Below the pieces are notes generated by a model. It saw only the letters and a program-made list of their open reading frames with translations. It ran no database searches and was not told the DNA's origin. DNA of 64,000 nt from DASQYE01 sp036389675 (GTDB lineage: Bacteria; Acidobacteriota; Blastocatellia; Pyrinomonadales; Pyrinomonadaceae), in assembly GCA_036389675.1 (NCBI GenBank), contig DASVWI010000021.1, forward strand, positions 493,544-557,543, read 5' to 3'. Shown in pieces: positions 51,269-59,691 of the stretch (its first letter is position 1; each line of letters begins with the position of its first letter). The position numbers and the translations under genes are program-made.

Positions 51269-52687
51269 TTACGCGCGGCGTCCGCGCAGGCGTCCGCCAG
51301 AGCCCAGGAAGCCTTCGTAGTTACGCATGACGAGCTGGGCTTCGATCTGTGCGACCGTATCCATCGCCACGCCGACGAGAATCAGCAAGCTCGTGCCGCC
51401 GAAATAGAACTGGTAGCCCATCCCGGTCGGAATCCAGCCGAGCCCCGGAGTGGTGCTGACGAAAGCGTCCAGCCATGTGCCGACAAAGGGCAGGCGTCCG
51501 ACCTTGAAGCCGCTGAGCATGAACTGCGGGATAAAGGCGATGACGGCCAGATAAATCGCGCCGACGAAGGTCAATCGCGTCAGAATCGTATTCAGGTATT
51601 CGGCGGTCGCTTTGCCGGGGCGTATGCCCGGCATAAACCCGCCGTGCTTACGCAGGTTGTCGGCCACCTCTTCGACGTTGAAAACGATGGAGACGTAGAA
51701 GAAGGTGAAAACGATGATGAGCGTGATGAAGATCAGCTCGTAGTACGGGTCGCCGCCGTGAAAGGCTCCGAAGAAGGTGTAAATCTTGCCCCACGTCGAG
51801 TTCGGATTGTTCGGGTCAGGCGGAAATGCCGAGAAGACCGTCTGCGGCAGCGCGAGCACAGATGAAGCGAAGATGACGGGGATGACGCCGCCCATATTGA
51901 CCTTGAGCGGCATGGTCGTCTGTTGCCCGCCCACCATTTGCCGCCCGACGTGGCGCTTGGCGTAGCTGACGGCGATCTTGCGCCTGCCGGATTCGACGTA
52001 GACGATAAAGGCGATCAGCGCGACCAGCGCCAGCACGAGCGCGATCACACCGATAGTTTCCATCACGTCGCCGCCGCGCACGCGCTCGAAGACCTGTAAG
52101 ACTCCGCGCGGCAGGCCGAGCACGATGCCGGCGAAGATCAGCAGCGAGATACCGTTGCCGACGCCGCGCTCCGTAATCTGCTCGCCGAGCCACATGACGA
52201 AGATCGTGCCCGTCGTCAGCGTCAGAACCGTCATCAGTAGAAAGCCCCAGCCCGGATTGCCGACGCCGTTGACCTGCAACCAGTGCGCGACGAAAGAGGT
52301 CTGAATGCTGGCGAGGCCCACCGTCAGGTAGCGCGTCCACTGGTTGATCTTCTGGCGGCCCATCTCGCCCTCTTCCTGCAACTTCTTCAATTGCGGGGAC
52401 ACGACCGTCATCAACTGCAAGATGATCGAGGCCGTGATGTAGGGCGTGACGCCGAGCGCGAAAACAGAGATGGTGCGGAAGTTTCCGCCCGAGAATAGGT
52501 CAAGCACGCTCAGGAGCGTGCCGCTCACGTCGTTCCAAACCTGCGCGAGTCGGTCGTGATTGACGCCGGGCACGGAGACGTGCGCGCCCAGGCGATAGAC
52601 GGCCAGCAGCCCAAGCGTAAAGAAGATGCGCTTGCGCAGGTCTGGAACCTGAAACATGTTGCGAACGGCGGCAAGAAACTTATCCAT
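51269..52687 (-). CDS. secY: Protein translocase subunit SecY
   Basis: This 472-residue protein has ten membrane segments and the SecY family blocks (GGNFRTISVFALGVTPYITASIILQL and VMWLGEQITERGVGNGISLLIFAGI, given in part). It forms the export channel with SecE and SecG. It lies between rplO and adk, as in other spc operons. Confidence 0.98.
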   Translation of the reverse strand: MDKFLAAVRNMFQVPDLRKRIFFTLGLLAVYRLGAHVSVPGVNHDRLAQVWNDVSGTLLSVLDLFSGGNFRTISVFALGVTPYITASIILQLMTVVSPQLKKLQEEGEMGRQKINQWTRYLTVGLASIQTSFVAHWLQVNGVGNPGWGFLLMTVLTLTTGTIFVMWLGEQITERGVGNGISLLIFAGIVLGLPRGVLQVFERVRGGDVMETIGVIALVLALVALIAFIVYVESGRRKIAVSYAKRHVGRQMVGGQQTTMPLKVNMGGVIPVIFASSVLALPQTVFSAFPPDPNNPNSTWGKIYTFFGAFHGGDPYYELIFITLIIVFTFFYVSIVFNVEEVADNLRKHGGFMPGIRPGKATAEYLNTILTRLTFVGAIYLAVIAFIPQFMLSGFKVGRLPFVGTWLDAFVSTTPGLGWIPTGMGYQFYFGGTSLLILVGVAMDTVAQIEAQLVMRNYEGFLGSGGRLRGRRA

Positions 52688-52823
52688 AACGTTACCTCTG
52701 ACGCGTGACTTATCAGCTCCGGCTGGTTCTGACCGAGACGACCCGCAAATTATCGCTTTTGGGCCAACCCCATTGCAACCCCTCGCGCGTGAAGCGAAAC
52801 CACCGAAGCGCCGCCAGCCCGTT

Positions 52824-52845
52824 GAAAATCAGGTTAATGATTTTC
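52824..52845 (-). other. Hairpin in the secY-rplO spacer
   Basis: GAAAATCA (52824-52831) pairs with TGATTTTC (52838-52845) around a 6-base loop in the 220-bp spacer 52688-52907. The rest of that spacer has no gene and no heptamer repeat. A role in attenuation or processing is possible but unproven. Confidence 0.5.
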
Positions 52846-52907
52846 GGGTGGCCCGTGCCCCAGTGGTTTTTAAGCAGGCAAAATCGCTTTTCAATCCCCT
52901 TGATTGA

Positions 52908-53408
52908 CTATTGCGGCGGCGGCTGGTCGCCCGCCTCCTGCCCGGCGGCTGCTCCACGCGTAATCAGTGTCGCCGCTCCTCCGGCGCTCTCTATCTTCTC
53001 GCGCGCGCTCTTTGTAAAGCGATGGGCGGAGACGCGCAGAGCCTTGGAGATGTCGCCCGTGCCGAGCACGACCACATCACGCTTGGCCTTCTTGATCAGC
53101 CCGCGCTCGTGCAACAGCTCGGGCGTCACTTCTTCGCCCGCGTCGAAGTTCTGTTCGAGCGCCGCGAGGCTCACTTCGATCCACTCTTTCTTAAAGATAT
53201 TGGTAAAGCCGCGCTTGGGCAGGCGACGATGAAGGGGCATCTGCCCGCCTTCAAAGCCGATCTTGGCCGAATAGCCGGAGCGCGATTTCTGTCCCTTTTC
53301 GCCGCGTCCCGAAGTCTTGCCCAGACCCGAGCCCGGCCCGCGCCCGACGCGCTTCTTCTTATGTGTCGAGCCTTCCGGCGCGTGTAAATTATTAAGACCG
53401 ATAGCCAT
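52908..53408 (-). CDS. rplO: 50S ribosomal protein L15
   Basis: This 166-residue protein starts with the L15 Gly-rich block (LHAPEGSTHKKKRVGRGPGSGLGKTSGRG, given in part) and has FEGGQMPLHRRLPKRGF. The C-terminus has a short extra tail (AAAGQEAGDQPPPQ). It lies between rpmD and secY. Confidence 0.97.
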   Translation of the reverse strand: MAIGLNNLHAPEGSTHKKKRVGRGPGSGLGKTSGRGEKGQKSRSGYSAKIGFEGGQMPLHRRLPKRGFTNIFKKEWIEVSLAALEQNFDAGEEVTPELLHERGLIKKAKRDVVVLGTGDISKALRVSAHRFTKSAREKIESAGGAATLITRGAAAGQEAGDQPPPQ

Positions 53409-53423
53409 GATTTACTCCGTAAA

Positions 53424-53510
53424 TCAGGGGTTCGGGTGTCGGGGGTCAGGGGCCGGTAATTGGCTTTCCTTTATCCGGCCCCTGACCCCCGACCCCTGAC
53501 CCCCGTTCTC
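53424..53510. repeat. Heptamer palindrome, GGGGTCN family (copy C2)
   Basis: The left arm (GTCGGGGGTCAGGGGCCGG) and right arm form a 19-bp perfect stem, followed by CCCCTGA CCCCCGA CCCCTGA CCCCC. The loop contains GGTAATTGGCTTTCCTTTATCC. It fills the rplO-rpmD spacer. It is the clearest member of this family. Confidence 0.9.
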
Positions 53511-53720
53511 CTACTCGATGATTCGCAGCAGGTGCGGCACTTTTTCCACGAAGCCGCGCATCGCACGTGTGTCCGGGCGCTCGACGATCTGGTTGAGCTT
53601 CGTCAGGCCCAGGCTGCGGACGATCTGCTTATGAGTTTTCGGCGCGGCGATAAAGCTGCGGTAATACTGTATACGAATCGTGCCGCCGTCCTGCGCCTGT
53701 TCTTTATTCTCGTCTGCCAT
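53511..53720 (-). CDS. rpmD: 50S ribosomal protein L30
   Basis: The 69-residue protein has the L30 core (IRIQYYRSFIAAPKTHKQIVRSLGL and RGFVEKVPHLLRII, given in part). The start is the ATG at 53720, with GAGGTG upstream. A longer frame to 53789 has no such support. A short acidic N-terminal lead (MADENKEQAQDG) is present. It lies between rpsE and rplO. Confidence 0.95.
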   Translation of the reverse strand: MADENKEQAQDGGTIRIQYYRSFIAAPKTHKQIVRSLGLTKLNQIVERPDTRAMRGFVEKVPHLLRIIE

Positions 53721-53733
53721 CTCTTCACCTCTC

Positions 53734-53808
53734 GACAGGAAACGAGCGAGCGTTGACAGGACAAAAGCATCTCTCTCGTCGCCTGCCACTCGTCGCTCGT
53801 CGCTGTTT
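53734..53808. repeat. Degenerate heptamer palindrome, GTGACNN family (copy B4)
   Basis: The right arm has CTCGTCG CCTGCCA CTCGTCG CTCGTCG units beside the rpsE stop. The left arm is ACAGGAA ACGAGCG with more mismatches. The loop is ACAAAAGCATCTC. Confidence 0.6.
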
Positions 53809-54315
53809 CTACAGCTCTTCCACCTGCTTGCCGCGCAGGCGCGCCAATTCCATTGGGTCTTTCATCTTCAGGAGGCCGTCGAAGGTGGCGCGCACGACGT
53901 TGTGCGGGTTGGCCGAGCCGAGCACCTTGGTGCGCACGTCGCGCACGCCCACGGCCTGCATGACGGCGCGCACAGCGCCGCCGGCGATCACGCCCGTGCC
54001 TTCCGAGGCGGGCTTCATCAGGACGCGCCCCGCGCCGTACTTGCCGATCAACTGGTGCGGCAGCGTGTTATTGATGAGCGGCACGCGAATCAGATTCTTC
54101 TTCGCCGCCTCGATGCCCTTCTTAATCGCAAGGGGCACTTCGCGCGCCTTGCCGCTGCCGAAGCCGACGTGGCCCGCCTCGTCGCCGATGACGACCAGCG
54201 CCGCGAAAGAAAGATTCTTACCGCCCTTGACCACCTTGGTCACGCGATTGATGGAGATGACCTGATCTTTGAGGTCTAGCCCCTGTGCCGATATACGTTG
54301 CTTGGGTTGTCTCAT
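53809..54315 (-). CDS. rpsE: 30S ribosomal protein S5
   Basis: This 168-residue protein has the dsRBD-like S5 signature (VIGDEAGHVGFGSGKAREVPLAIKKG) and the C-terminal block VMQAVGVRDVRTKVLGSANPHNVV (given in part). S5 helps translation fidelity and mRNA unwinding. It starts 4 bp inside rplR (overlap 54312-54315). Confidence 0.98.
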   Translation of the reverse strand: MRQPKQRISAQGLDLKDQVISINRVTKVVKGGKNLSFAALVVIGDEAGHVGFGSGKAREVPLAIKKGIEAAKKNLIRVPLINNTLPHQLIGKYGAGRVLMKPASEGTGVIAGGAVRAVMQAVGVRDVRTKVLGSANPHNVVRATFDGLLKMKDPMELARLRGKQVEEL

Positions 54316-54719
54316 TGCTCTTCCTGTGTCTCTTCCGCCCCGTTACCTTCCGCCACTTCGTCGCGGTTCAGCCCGGCTTCGCGCGCCGCATCCGTCAGAG
54401 CCTTGACGCGCCCATGATAGAGATAGCCGCCGCGGTCAAAGACTACGCTCTGGATGCCTGCGGCCTGCGCGCGCTCGGCGATGGTGCGCCCGACACGCTG
54501 AGCGGCCTCTATATTGCCGCCGGTCGTGCCCTTCAAATCCTTCTCGGTCGTTGAGGCGGAAGCGAGCGTGCGCCCGTTCTCGTCATCAATCACCTGAGCG
54601 TAGATATGATTGAGGCTCCTGTAGATCGCCAGTCGCGGTCTCGCTTGTGAGCCCTGCACCTTGCGCCGGATGCGCCTGTGCACGGCGCTGCGAACTGCTG
54701 CTCGATTTCTGCTTGCCAT
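54312..54719 (-). CDS. rplR: 50S ribosomal protein L18
   Basis: This 135-residue protein has the L18 core (RLAIYRSLNHIYAQVIDDENGRTL, GRTIAERAQAAGIQSVVFDRGGYLYHGRV, given in part). L18 binds 5S rRNA. The C-terminus carries an acidic extra tail (VAEGNGAEETQEEQ). It overlaps rpsE by four bases. The 136-bp gap to rplF has no repeat. Confidence 0.97.
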   Translation of the reverse strand: MASRNRAAVRSAVHRRIRRKVQGSQARPRLAIYRSLNHIYAQVIDDENGRTLASASTTEKDLKGTTGGNIEAAQRVGRTIAERAQAAGIQSVVFDRGGYLYHGRVKALTDAAREAGLNRDEVAEGNGAEETQEEQ

Positions 54720-54855
54720 TTTCTACTCTTCTCCTGCCCCCGCATCTGCCGGGGATAGGTCGGACGCCTTTTGGGCCAAGCCCTCGGCGTCTTGTTCGAC
54801 CGCTACAGGCGCTCAACTTTAGTTCAAGAACCCAGCGCCCAACTTTTGTGAAAAA

Positions 54856-55416
54856 CTATTTGCCCGTCTTGCCGGGTTTCAATTTAATCGGCACATCAGC
54901 ATAACGCACGCCCTTGCCCTTGTAGGCGTCCGGCTTACGCAGCTTGTGCATCTCTGCGGCCACCTGGCCCAGCTTCTGCTTGTCGATACCCGAGAGCGTC
55001 AGCGTCGTCTGGTACTGCTGAATGCTGGCCTTGGCGGGAACGCGCTCCGTTTTCACGTCGATGCCCTCGGGCAGCGGAAACTCAATCGGGTGCGAGTAGC
55101 CGAGCGAGAAGACTACTTTGCGTCCCTGCACGTCGGCCTTATAACCCACGCCGACGACATCTATCTGCCGCGAGAACCCTTCGGTGACGCCGACGATGGC
55201 GTTGTTAGCAAGGGCGCGCGCCAGACCATGCTGTGCCGCCAGCTCGTCGCCTGCGCGCTCGGCGATCAACTGATCGCCATCCTGCTTAAAGGTGATGCCC
55301 TCCGGCACAGGCGTCTTTAAAGTACCCTTCGAGCCCTTCACCTCAAGCTCGCGACCACCAATCGTAATGGTGACGCCCTTCGGAACAGTGATAGCTTTCT
55401 TTCCAATGCGAGACAT
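54856..55416 (-). CDS. rplF: 50S ribosomal protein L6
   Basis: This 186-residue protein has the start SRIGKKAITVPKGVT and the C-terminal motif RKPDAYKGKGVRY. L6 lies near the factor-binding site of the 50S. It lies between rpsH and rplR. Confidence 0.98.
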   Translation of the reverse strand: MSRIGKKAITVPKGVTITIGGRELEVKGSKGTLKTPVPEGITFKQDGDQLIAERAGDELAAQHGLARALANNAIVGVTEGFSRQIDVVGVGYKADVQGRKVVFSLGYSHPIEFPLPEGIDVKTERVPAKASIQQYQTTLTLSGIDKQKLGQVAAEMHKLRKPDAYKGKGVRYADVPIKLKPGKTGK

Positions 55417-55420
55417 AATT

Positions 55421-55508
55421 CTTAACCTTCGGTTAAGGGGTCAGGGGTCTGGGGCCGCGCGTTCAGTAAAACATTCACTGACCGGTGGCTCCTGACACTT
55501 AGCCCCTA
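55421..55508. repeat. Heptamer palindrome, GGGGTCN family (copy C3)
   Basis: The left arm is GGTTAAGGGGTCAGGGGTCTGGGGCC, and the right arm is CTCCTGACACTTAGCCCC. The outer base pairs overlap the rpsH stop codon (TAG followed by GGGGCT). A small extra hairpin CTTAACC/GGTTAAG sits at the left edge. Confidence 0.75.
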
Positions 55509-55898
55509 GTAGATTTCCGCCAGCACTTCGCCGCCGATATTTTCGCGGCGCGCTGTCTTGCCGCTCATCAGGCCGCGCGAGGTCGAGACGATGTTGACGC
55601 CGTAGCCGCCGAGCACGCGAGGAATCTCGCCCGAGCCCATGTAGACGCGACGACCGGGCCGGGACACTCTCGCCAGATGCGTGATCGAGGAGGTTCCGCG
55701 CGCATCGTAACGCAGAAAGATGCGTATGTTGCGTTTCGTCCCCTCGCCCTTGATGACGAAGTTGTTGATATAGCCCTCTTCCTTGAGGATGCGGGCGATC
55801 TCCAGTTTCAATTTCGAGGCCGGAATATCCACGCGCGAGTGTTTCGCAGTGATTGCGTTACGAATGCGCGTCAGCATATCGGCGATAGGATCAGTCAT
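55506..55898 (-). CDS. rpsH: 30S ribosomal protein S8
   Basis: This 130-residue protein has the S8 core (DPIADMLTRIRNAITAKH) and ends GLMSGKTARRENIGGEVLAEIY. It binds the central domain of 16S rRNA. The stop codon is part of the C3 repeat. Confidence 0.98.
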   Translation of the reverse strand: MTDPIADMLTRIRNAITAKHSRVDIPASKLKLEIARILKEEGYINNFVIKGEGTKRNIRIFLRYDARGTSSITHLARVSRPGRRVYMGSGEIPRVLGGYGVNIVSTSRGLMSGKTARRENIGGEVLAEIY

Positions 55899-55913
55899 TA
55901 CTCAAACTCCAAA

Positions 55914-55988
55914 TCAGGTGTCGGGGGTTCTGGGGCCAGCGGTCGGGTTTCGTCTGAACTCCGGCCCTGATCCCTGTCCCCTGCTTTT
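55914..55988. repeat. Heptamer palindrome, GGGGTCN family (copy C4)
   Basis: The left end is CAGGTGTCGGGGGTTCTGGGG, and the right end is CCTGATCCCTGTCCCCTGCTTTT. The loop (AGCGGTCGGGTTTCGTCTGAA) is almost the same as that of copy C9 at 62700, showing shared descent and not just shared base composition. Confidence 0.85.
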
Positions 55989-55989
55989 C

Positions 55990-56175
55990 TTACCAGCTCG
56001 ATTTTACGACGCCGGGGATCTGCCCTTGCAGCGCCAACTCGCGGAAGCAGATGCGGCACAGGTTGAACTTACGCAGGTAGCCGCGCGGTCGCCCGCAACG
56101 CTTACAGCGCGTGTAGGCTCGCACTGAAAATTTCGGTTTCCGGTTCGCTTTCGCGATCAGTGATTTCTTTGCCAT
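55990..56175 (-). CDS. rpsN: 30S ribosomal protein S14, zinc-binding type
   Basis: This 61-residue protein has the short, zinc-binding form with Cys pairs (RCKRCGRPRG, NLCRICFRE). It starts MAKKSLIAKANRKPKF. S14 is needed for 30S head assembly. It lies between rplE and rpsH, as usual. Confidence 0.97.
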   Translation of the reverse strand: MAKKSLIAKANRKPKFSVRAYTRCKRCGRPRGYLRKFNLCRICFRELALQGQIPGVVKSSW

Positions 56176-56180
56176 ATAAC

Positions 56181-56262
56181 CTCGGGTATCGGGGGTCGGA
56201 GGTTCGGGGGGCGGTCAATAGTCTTTCTTTTATCCTGACCCCCGCCACCTGTCCCCTGCTTT
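56181..56262. repeat. Heptamer palindrome, GGGGTCN family (copy C5)
   Basis: The left arm is CGGGTATCGGGGGTCGGAGG, and the right arm is CCTGACCCCCGCCACCTGTCCCCTGC. The loop GGTCAATAGTCTTTCTTTTA occurs in inverted form in copy C7 at 60682. Confidence 0.85.
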
Positions 56263-56805
56263 CTACTGTCTAAACGGCATCCCCAAAGCTTTGAGGAGCG
56301 CTCGCGCCTGTTCGTCGTCGCGCGCGGTGGTGACAATCGAGATGTTCATGCCGCGCGTCTTGTCCACTTTGTTGAAATCAATCTCGGGGAAGATCAGTTG
56401 CTCGCGGATGCCCAGGGTATAGTTGCCGCGCCCGTCAAACGCTTTGGGCGAGACGCCGCGAAAATCGCGCACGCGCGGCAGCGCTATGGAGACCAGACGA
56501 TCTAAAAACTCGTACATCCTATCGCCGCGAAGCGTGACCATTGTGCCGATCGGCATGCCCTGACGGAGCTTGAACGAGGCGATCGATTTTTTCGCCTTGG
56601 TCACGACGGGCTTCTGGCCCGTGATGACGCGCAGCTCGTCCGCCGCCGTATCCAGAATCTTCGCGTTGGCGATGGCTTCGCCCATGCCCATATTGATGAC
56701 GATCTTCTCAAGGCGCGGCACGGCCATCGGATTCTTAATCTCAAACTCTTTGGAGATGGCCGGGGCAATCTCTTTGTGATAACGCTCTTTTAATCTCGCT
56801 GCCAT
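56263..56805 (-). CDS. rplE: 50S ribosomal protein L5
   Basis: This 180-residue protein has the L5 blocks (KIVINMGMGEAIANAKILDTA, GDRMYEFLDRLVSIALPRVRDFRGV, given in part). L5 binds 5S rRNA. It lies between rplX and rpsN. The spacer to rplX (56806-56903) has only a weak GGTGAA/TTCACC pairing. Confidence 0.98.
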   Translation of the reverse strand: MAARLKERYHKEIAPAISKEFEIKNPMAVPRLEKIVINMGMGEAIANAKILDTAADELRVITGQKPVVTKAKKSIASFKLRQGMPIGTMVTLRGDRMYEFLDRLVSIALPRVRDFRGVSPKAFDGRGNYTLGIREQLIFPEIDFNKVDKTRGMNISIVTTARDDEQARALLKALGMPFRQ

Positions 56806-56903
56806 AATTTTATCGCTCCCGCTCTTTCGCCTGGGTCTCGCCCCGGTGAATTTTCAGCTTCACCCACCTGTAAGCGTTTCCAGGCCGCAGTCTTTTTACG
56901 TCT

Positions 56904-57242
56904 CTACTTCTCCACGCTCTGACCGCTGCCGACGGCCACACGCCGCTTCGTCCCGTCGCCTTCAGTCTCGTAACGCACGCGCGTCGGCTTGCCCGATTGC
57001 GGGTCGATCAGCTGCACGTTCGAGATGTCCAGATAAGCTTCTTTGTCAATGATGCCGCCGCCGCGATTGTTCGCCGGGTTCGCCTTCTGGTGTTTCTTCA
57101 TTATGTTTGCGCCCTCGACCTTGACCTTGCCCTTGACCGGCAGGACTTCGAGCACGCGGCCACGCTTATTCTTATCGCGTCCGGCGATGACGACCACCTG
57201 ATCGCCCTTTTTGATCTTGGCGCGCTTGGTTCCCTTATTCAC
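56904..57242 (-). CDS. rplX: 50S ribosomal protein L24
   Basis: This 112-residue protein has the KOW motif (KKGDQVVVIAGRDKNKRGRVLEVLP, given in part). The start is GTG at 57242, supported by GGAGGTGATA just before it, which overlaps the rplN end. L24 starts 50S assembly. Confidence 0.97.
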   Translation of the reverse strand: MNKGTKRAKIKKGDQVVVIAGRDKNKRGRVLEVLPVKGKVKVEGANIMKKHQKANPANNRGGGIIDKEAYLDISNVQLIDPQSGKPTRVRYETEGDGTKRRVAVGSGQSVEK

Positions 57243-57244
57243 TT

Positions 57245-57613
57245 TTATATCACCTCCGGCGCGAGCGAAACGATCTTCATATAGTTTCTGTCGCGCAACT
57301 CGCGCGCGACGGGGCCGAAGACGCGCGTGCCGATGGGCGTGCCGTCATCTTTGATCAGCACCGCCGCATTCTGGTCAAAGCGGATGTAGGTTCCGTCCTT
57401 GCGGCGCACCTCTTTGCGCGTCCGCACGATGACGGCGTTCTGCACCGTCCCCTTCTTGATCGTGCCGTCCGGCGCTGCTTCCTTGACCGTGACCTTGATG
57501 CGGTCGCCCAGGGAGGCGATCTTCCCCGTTGACCCGCCAATCGGCATGATCATCTCGACGCGCCGCGCTCCCGAATTGTCCGCTACGTCCAGAGACGTTT
57601 GCATCTGAATCAT
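57245..57613 (-). CDS. rplN: 50S ribosomal protein L14
   Basis: This 122-residue protein has the L14 signature (IQMQTSLDVADNSGARRVEMI, AAVLIKDDGTPIGTRVFGPVARELR, given in part). L14 is the docking site for RsfS, which is encoded at 39844. It lies between rpsQ and rplX. Confidence 0.98.
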   Translation of the reverse strand: MIQMQTSLDVADNSGARRVEMIMPIGGSTGKIASLGDRIKVTVKEAAPDGTIKKGTVQNAVIVRTRKEVRRKDGTYIRFDQNAAVLIKDDGTPIGTRVFGPVARELRDRNYMKIVSLAPEVI

Positions 57614-57626
57614 TGTTGCTCACTCC

Positions 57627-57697
57627 GTTCGGGTGTCTGGTGTCGAGGGCCGGTTATTGACTCTCTTTTATCCGGCCTCTGACCCCTGTCCCCTGCT
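57627..57697. repeat. Heptamer palindrome, GGGGTCN family (copy C6)
   Basis: The stem GAGGGCCGG/CCGGCCTCT is followed by GACCCCTGTCCCCTGC. The loop TTATTGACTCTCTTTTATCC resembles those of C2 and C5. It fills the rplN-rpsQ spacer. Confidence 0.8.
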
Positions 57698-58096
57698 TTA
57701 CTTCTCTGCCTTCTGAACGATCTCGACGACGCGCCAGCGTTTTCTGGCCGAAAGCGGACGGGTCTCGACGATACGAACCTTGTCTCCGATGGCCGCGCCC
57801 GTCTCGTCATGCGCCATGAACTTGGAAGTGCGGCGCACGTAGCGGCGATACTTCGGATGCTTGATCAAGCGATCAACGCGCACCACGACCGTCTTCTCCA
57901 TCTTGTCCGAAGCGACGACGCCCACCTTCTGCGCGCGGTTGCCGCGCTTGCCCGCCTCCGAGCCGGAAGCATTGCCCGGCTGCGAATCGACGTTGGGTGC
58001 GACCGCGTGCGCCAGTGTTTCGCCGGAGGTGGTGGCCTCCGCGACCTCCGCGTCCTCAGATGTCGGCCTCACGTCTTCCTGATTTTCTTCTGTCAT
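57698..58096 (-). CDS. rpsQ: 30S ribosomal protein S17, with N-terminal extension
   Basis: This 132-residue protein has the S17 core from about residue 53 (KVGVVASDKMEKTVVVRVD). Before it, an acidic Ser/Ala/Glu-rich lead of about 50 residues is present (MTEENQEDVRPTSEDAEVAE). The start is supported by GAGGTAGAG just upstream, two bases after rpmC. Usual S17 proteins have about 85 residues. Confidence 0.95.
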   Translation of the reverse strand: MTEENQEDVRPTSEDAEVAEATTSGETLAHAVAPNVDSQPGNASGSEAGKRGNRAQKVGVVASDKMEKTVVVRVDRLIKHPKYRRYVRRTSKFMAHDETGAAIGDKVRIVETRPLSARKRWRVVEIVQKAEK

Positions 58097-58098
58097 CT

Positions 58099-58329
58099 CT
58101 ACCTCGTTGCTGCTGCCTGCTGCTGCTGCGCTTCGCGCTCGCGGACGAGCGTCTGAATCCGTGCGAGCGACTTCTTCTCCTGTCGTATGCGCTTGACGGC
58201 GTCAACTTCGCCCAGAGCCAGTTTGAAGTTCAAGCGAAAGAGCGACTCTTTTAAGCGCGCCGCCTCCGCCTGTAAATCCTCGTTCGTCAGGTCGCGCAGG
58301 CGATCCAATTCTTCACGCCTTTTTACCAT
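58099..58329 (-). CDS. rpmC: 50S ribosomal protein L29
   Basis: This 76-residue protein has the L29 helices (LRDLTNEDLQAEAARLKESLFRLNFKLALG, given in part) and ends with a Gln/Ala-rich tail (REAQQQQAAATR). It lies between rplP and rpsQ with only two-base gaps. Confidence 0.97.
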   Translation of the reverse strand: MVKRREELDRLRDLTNEDLQAEAARLKESLFRLNFKLALGEVDAVKRIRQEKKSLARIQTLVREREAQQQQAAATR

Positions 58330-58331
58330 CG

Positions 58332-58760
58332 CTAAATCGCGCCTCCTTCTTGTTCCGCGCGGGTCACAAACTTTGTCTTAATGGGAAGCTTCTGCGCGGC
58401 CAGACGCATGGCCTCGCGCGCCGTCGCTTCGTCCACGCCTTCGATCTCGTAGAGGATTCTGCCGGGCTTGACGACCGCGACCCAGTATTCGGGCGCGCCC
58501 TTGCCCTTACCCATACGAGTTTCCGCAGGCTTCTTGGTGACGGGCTTATCGGGGAACATGCGTATCCAGATTTTACCGCCGCGCTTGATGTGGCGTGTCA
58601 TCGCGATACGAGCGGCCTCGATCTGACGATCAGTAATCCAGGCGGGCTCTAGCGACTTCAGGCCGTACTCACCGAAGCTGATGGCAGAGCCGCGATTGGC
58701 TACGCCCGTCATGCGCCCGCGCATCTGCTTCCGGTGCTTCACTTTTTTCGGCATCAACAT
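58332..58760 (-). CDS. rplP: 50S ribosomal protein L16
   Basis: This 142-residue protein has the L16 core (MLMPKKVKHRKQMRGRMTGVA, then IRMFPDKPVTKKPAETRMGKGKGAPEYWVAV, given in part). L16 helps shape the peptidyl-transferase region. It starts within the usual rpsC-rplP-rpmC order. Confidence 0.98.
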   Translation of the reverse strand: MLMPKKVKHRKQMRGRMTGVANRGSAISFGEYGLKSLEPAWITDRQIEAARIAMTRHIKRGGKIWIRMFPDKPVTKKPAETRMGKGKGAPEYWVAVVKPGRILYEIEGVDEATAREAMRLAAQKLPIKTKFVTRAEQEGGAI

Positions 58761-58775
58761 GATGAATAAACCCCT

Positions 58776-58810
58776 GAGAATCTCACATCCGAGATTTCAA
58801 ATTTCAAATT
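58776..58810. repeat. Short heptamer tract, GATTTCA type (copy D3)
   Basis: GAGATTT CAAATTT CAAATT runs with period seven into the rpsC stop (TTA at 58809-58811). Only a short left partner (GAGAATCTC) is present. It is a reduced copy of the type seen at 59620. Confidence 0.5.
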
Positions 58811-59597
58811 ACGCCCTGTCTCCGCTGCGCGGGCGCCCACGATCACCGCGCTCGCCGTCACGGCCACCACCCTCGCGCTCGCGGCGCGTGCGCGGTCGGC
58901 GCTCGCCGCCACGATCACCGCGCGGCTCGTTGATCGGGTCGGAACCCGTGCCGCGCGCCATCGCGGCCTTCGGGTCTAGAATCTCGCCCCTGTAAATCCA
59001 GACCTTGACGCCGATCACACCGAAGGTCGTGTGCGCTTCCGCCAGCCCGTAGTCAACGTCTGCGCGCAGCGTGTGCAGCGGCAACTGGCCCTGCAAGTGC
59101 CACTCGCTGCGAGCGATCTCGGCCCCGTTCAAACGGCCAGAGACTTTGACCTTGATGCCCTGCGCGCCGAAGCGCAGAGATTCCTCGACGGCCTTACGCA
59201 TGGCGCGGCGGAAGGCTATGCGCTTCTCAAGCTGGGCAGCGATCTTTTCGGCCTGAAGCTGTGCGTTCAGCTCCGGCTTGTGAATCTCCTGAATAGAGAC
59301 CAGCACTTCGCGGCCAGTCTTGGCCGAGAGGTCGCCCTTGAGCTTGTCGATCTCCGCGCCCTTGCGTCCGATGATGATGCCGGGCCGACTGGTGTAGATG
59401 ATGATCTTCAGGCGGTTGGCCGCGCGCTCCACATCGACGTGCGAGACGCCCGCTCCGGCGAAGCGCCCTTTGAGGTCGCGCTTGAGCCGTAAATCTTCGA
59501 GGAGATACTCGCCGAACTGCTTCTTCGCGTACCAGTGCGAGTGCCAGTCCTTGTTATAGCCTAAGCGGAATCCGTATGGATGAACTTTCTGACCCAC
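58809..59597 (-). CDS. rpsC: 30S ribosomal protein S3, with C-terminal Arg-rich tail
   Basis: This 262-residue protein has the KH domain (IIIGRKGAEIDKLKGDLSAKTG) and the C-terminal S3 fold (GRLNGAEIARSEWHLQGQLPLHT, given in part). Residues from about 214 are an Arg/Gly/Asp-rich tail (RGDRGGERRPRTRREREGGG) that most S3 proteins lack. The start is GTG at 59597, with GGAGAAGAA upstream. Confidence 0.96.
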   Translation of the reverse strand: MGQKVHPYGFRLGYNKDWHSHWYAKKQFGEYLLEDLRLKRDLKGRFAGAGVSHVDVERAANRLKIIIYTSRPGIIIGRKGAEIDKLKGDLSAKTGREVLVSIQEIHKPELNAQLQAEKIAAQLEKRIAFRRAMRKAVEESLRFGAQGIKVKVSGRLNGAEIARSEWHLQGQLPLHTLRADVDYGLAEAHTTFGVIGVKVWIYRGEILDPKAAMARGTGSDPINEPRGDRGGERRPRTRREREGGGRDGERGDRGRPRSGDRA

Positions 59598-59619
59598 TCT
59601 TCTTCTCCGTTTCAGTCTA

Positions 59620-59691
59620 GTCCGAGATTGAAAATTCGAGATTTCAAATCTGAGAGGTTGAAATAAGAGTCTTTCAAAGTCTCAAATCAAT
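59620..59691. repeat. Heptamer palindrome, GATTTCA type (copy D4)
   Basis: GAGATTG AAAATTC GAGATTT CAAATCT on the left and CAAAGTC TCAAATC AATCTA on the right. The loop has AATAAGAGTCTTTC, shared with loops of the G-rich family. It fills the rpsC-rplV spacer. Confidence 0.7.

Noticed and set aside
53680..54279. 199-codon plus-strand frame across rpsE
   Set aside because: Antisense shadow of rpsE and of the repeat next to it.
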